A DNA stretch of 6,185 nt, taken from assembly GCA_029861485.1 (NCBI GenBank), contig JAOTZF010000112.1, positions 1-6,185 of the forward strand, read 5' to 3'. This DNA comes from Thermoleophilia bacterium. Its GTDB lineage: Bacteria > Actinomycetota > Thermoleophilia > Miltoncostaeales > Miltoncostaeaceae. The translations under genes and the position numbers were made by a program. Shown here piece by piece: positions 5,641-6,185 of this stretch; position 1 is the stretch's first letter, and each line of letters starts with the position of its first letter. Under the pieces are notes generated by a model, which had not been told where the DNA came from, made no database searches, and saw only the letters and a list, made by a program, of their open reading frames with translations.

Positions 5641-6185
5641 TCAGTGATAGGTGGGAGTAGACGGCAGCAGCAGCACTCTCGCCATCCAGTTGGGCATCCA
5701 CCAATTCCACTTGCCGAACAAGGAGACGAAGGCCGGCAGCAGCATTCCCCGGACGACTGTGGCGTCGAGGACGATGCCCACCGCCAGTCCGGTGGCGAAG
5801 ACCTTCACCTCGGTCTGCGGGCCCGAGGCGAGCACGACGAAGGCTCCGAACAGAATGAGCGATGCGGCAGTAACCAGGCGACCGGTCGTGGCGATGCCGG
5901 AGACCACGGCGGCGTCGGTGTTCCCGTCGGCGTCGTAGCTCTCCCTGATCCGGCTCAGGATGAACACCTCGTAGTCCATCGAGAGCCCGTAGAGGAACGC
6001 AAACAGCATCAGGGGCACCCACACCGTCACCGAACCCGTCGACGGAATGTCGAAGAAGGCCTCGCCGCCGTTGCCGTCTTGCCAGAAGAGCACGAGGAAT
6101 CCCCAGATCGCGCCAACCGAGATCACGTTGAACACAACTGCCTTCAGCGCCAGCAGCGGCGAGCGGAAGATGCGGGTGAGCAGGA
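5641..6185 (-). CDS. MMPL/RND-family membrane transporter, C-terminal part (cut by window edge)
   Basis: The last 180 residues of a larger protein whose start lies beyond the right edge. The visible part matches the second membrane half of MMPL transporters, proton-driven exporters that often move lipids. It contains RSPLLALKAVVFNVISVGAI (7-26, membrane helix), a loop ending DGNGGEAFF (36-44), VWVPLMLFAFLYGLSMDYEVF (54-74), ILSRIRESYDADGNTDAAV (75-93), TGRLVTAASLILFGAFVVLA (100-119), VKVFATGLAVGIVLDATVVR (126-145) and the closing FGKWNWWMP (156-164). Asp70-Tyr71 are the conserved pair of the proton-relay helix, as in the second half of MmpL3. There is no long cytoplasmic tail. fakA follows 64 bp downstream on the same strand. 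The frame is open to the window edge, so an apparent GTG start at 6135 is internal. Cargo is unknown. Confidence 0.92.
   Translation of the reverse strand, partial: LLTRIFRSPLLALKAVVFNVISVGAIWGFLVLFWQDGNGGEAFFDIPSTGSVTVWVPLMLFAFLYGLSMDYEVFILSRIRESYDADGNTDAAVVSGIATTGRLVTAASLILFGAFVVLASGPQTEVKVFATGLAVGIVLDATVVRGMLLPAFVSLFGKWNWWMPNWMARVLLLPSTPTYH

Overview
The window is GC-rich DNA, roughly two-thirds G+C by eye, with strong G/C bias at third codon positions, frequent GTG starts and no insertion sequences, tRNAs, rRNAs or CRISPR repeats. Gene content and protein style fit a high-GC actinomycete: a pyrimidine-reductase-family protein, an actinobacterial-type MMPL transporter, a DAK2/DegV pair, PPK2 and a cupin. 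A soil Thermoleophilia/Solirubrobacterales-like lineage is my best guess, but that is an inference from protein style and not from a marker gene.

Layout. Left block, minus strand: the hotdog acyl-CoA thioesterase (1177-806) is read first. A perfect 20-bp palindrome just after its stop could act as a terminator. A small TfoX/YjbR-like protein (627-307) and the N-terminus of an AMP-forming acyl-CoA ligase (265 to beyond base 1) follow. Centre, plus strand: a small cupin (1298-1663) and a polyphosphate kinase 2 (1719-2498) lie 55 bp apart and look like one transcription unit, diverging from the thioesterase across a 120-bp gap. Right block, minus strand: the C-terminal part of an MMPL/RND transporter (beyond 6185 to 5641) is followed by a FakA-like fatty acid kinase (5576-4095), a DegV/FakB-like fatty-acid-binding protein (4098-3223) and a RibD_C-type reductase (3220-2480). 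The last three are tightly packed, with a GTGA stop/start overlap and then a 2-bp gap, so they are very probably translated as a coupled unit. The reductase ends convergently inside the last 19 bases of ppk2.

How they may work together. FakA phosphorylates a fatty acid held by a FakB/DegV protein to give acyl-phosphate for phospholipid synthesis. The acyl-CoA ligase and thioesterase would make and hydrolyse acyl-CoA, and MMPL proteins commonly export lipids. The window therefore has a lipid-handling theme, but only the FakA-DegV link is supported by operon structure. PPK2 (polyphosphate/nucleotide phosphate transfer) and the cupin have no obvious link to it.

There is no gene-free stretch above 300 bases. 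The longest gaps are 628-805, which holds the terminator-like palindrome, and 1178-1297, a divergent promoter region with a 10-bp palindrome. I found no clear evidence of an undescribed defence or mobile system. The most notable item is the coupling of a reductase to the FakA/FakB-like pair.
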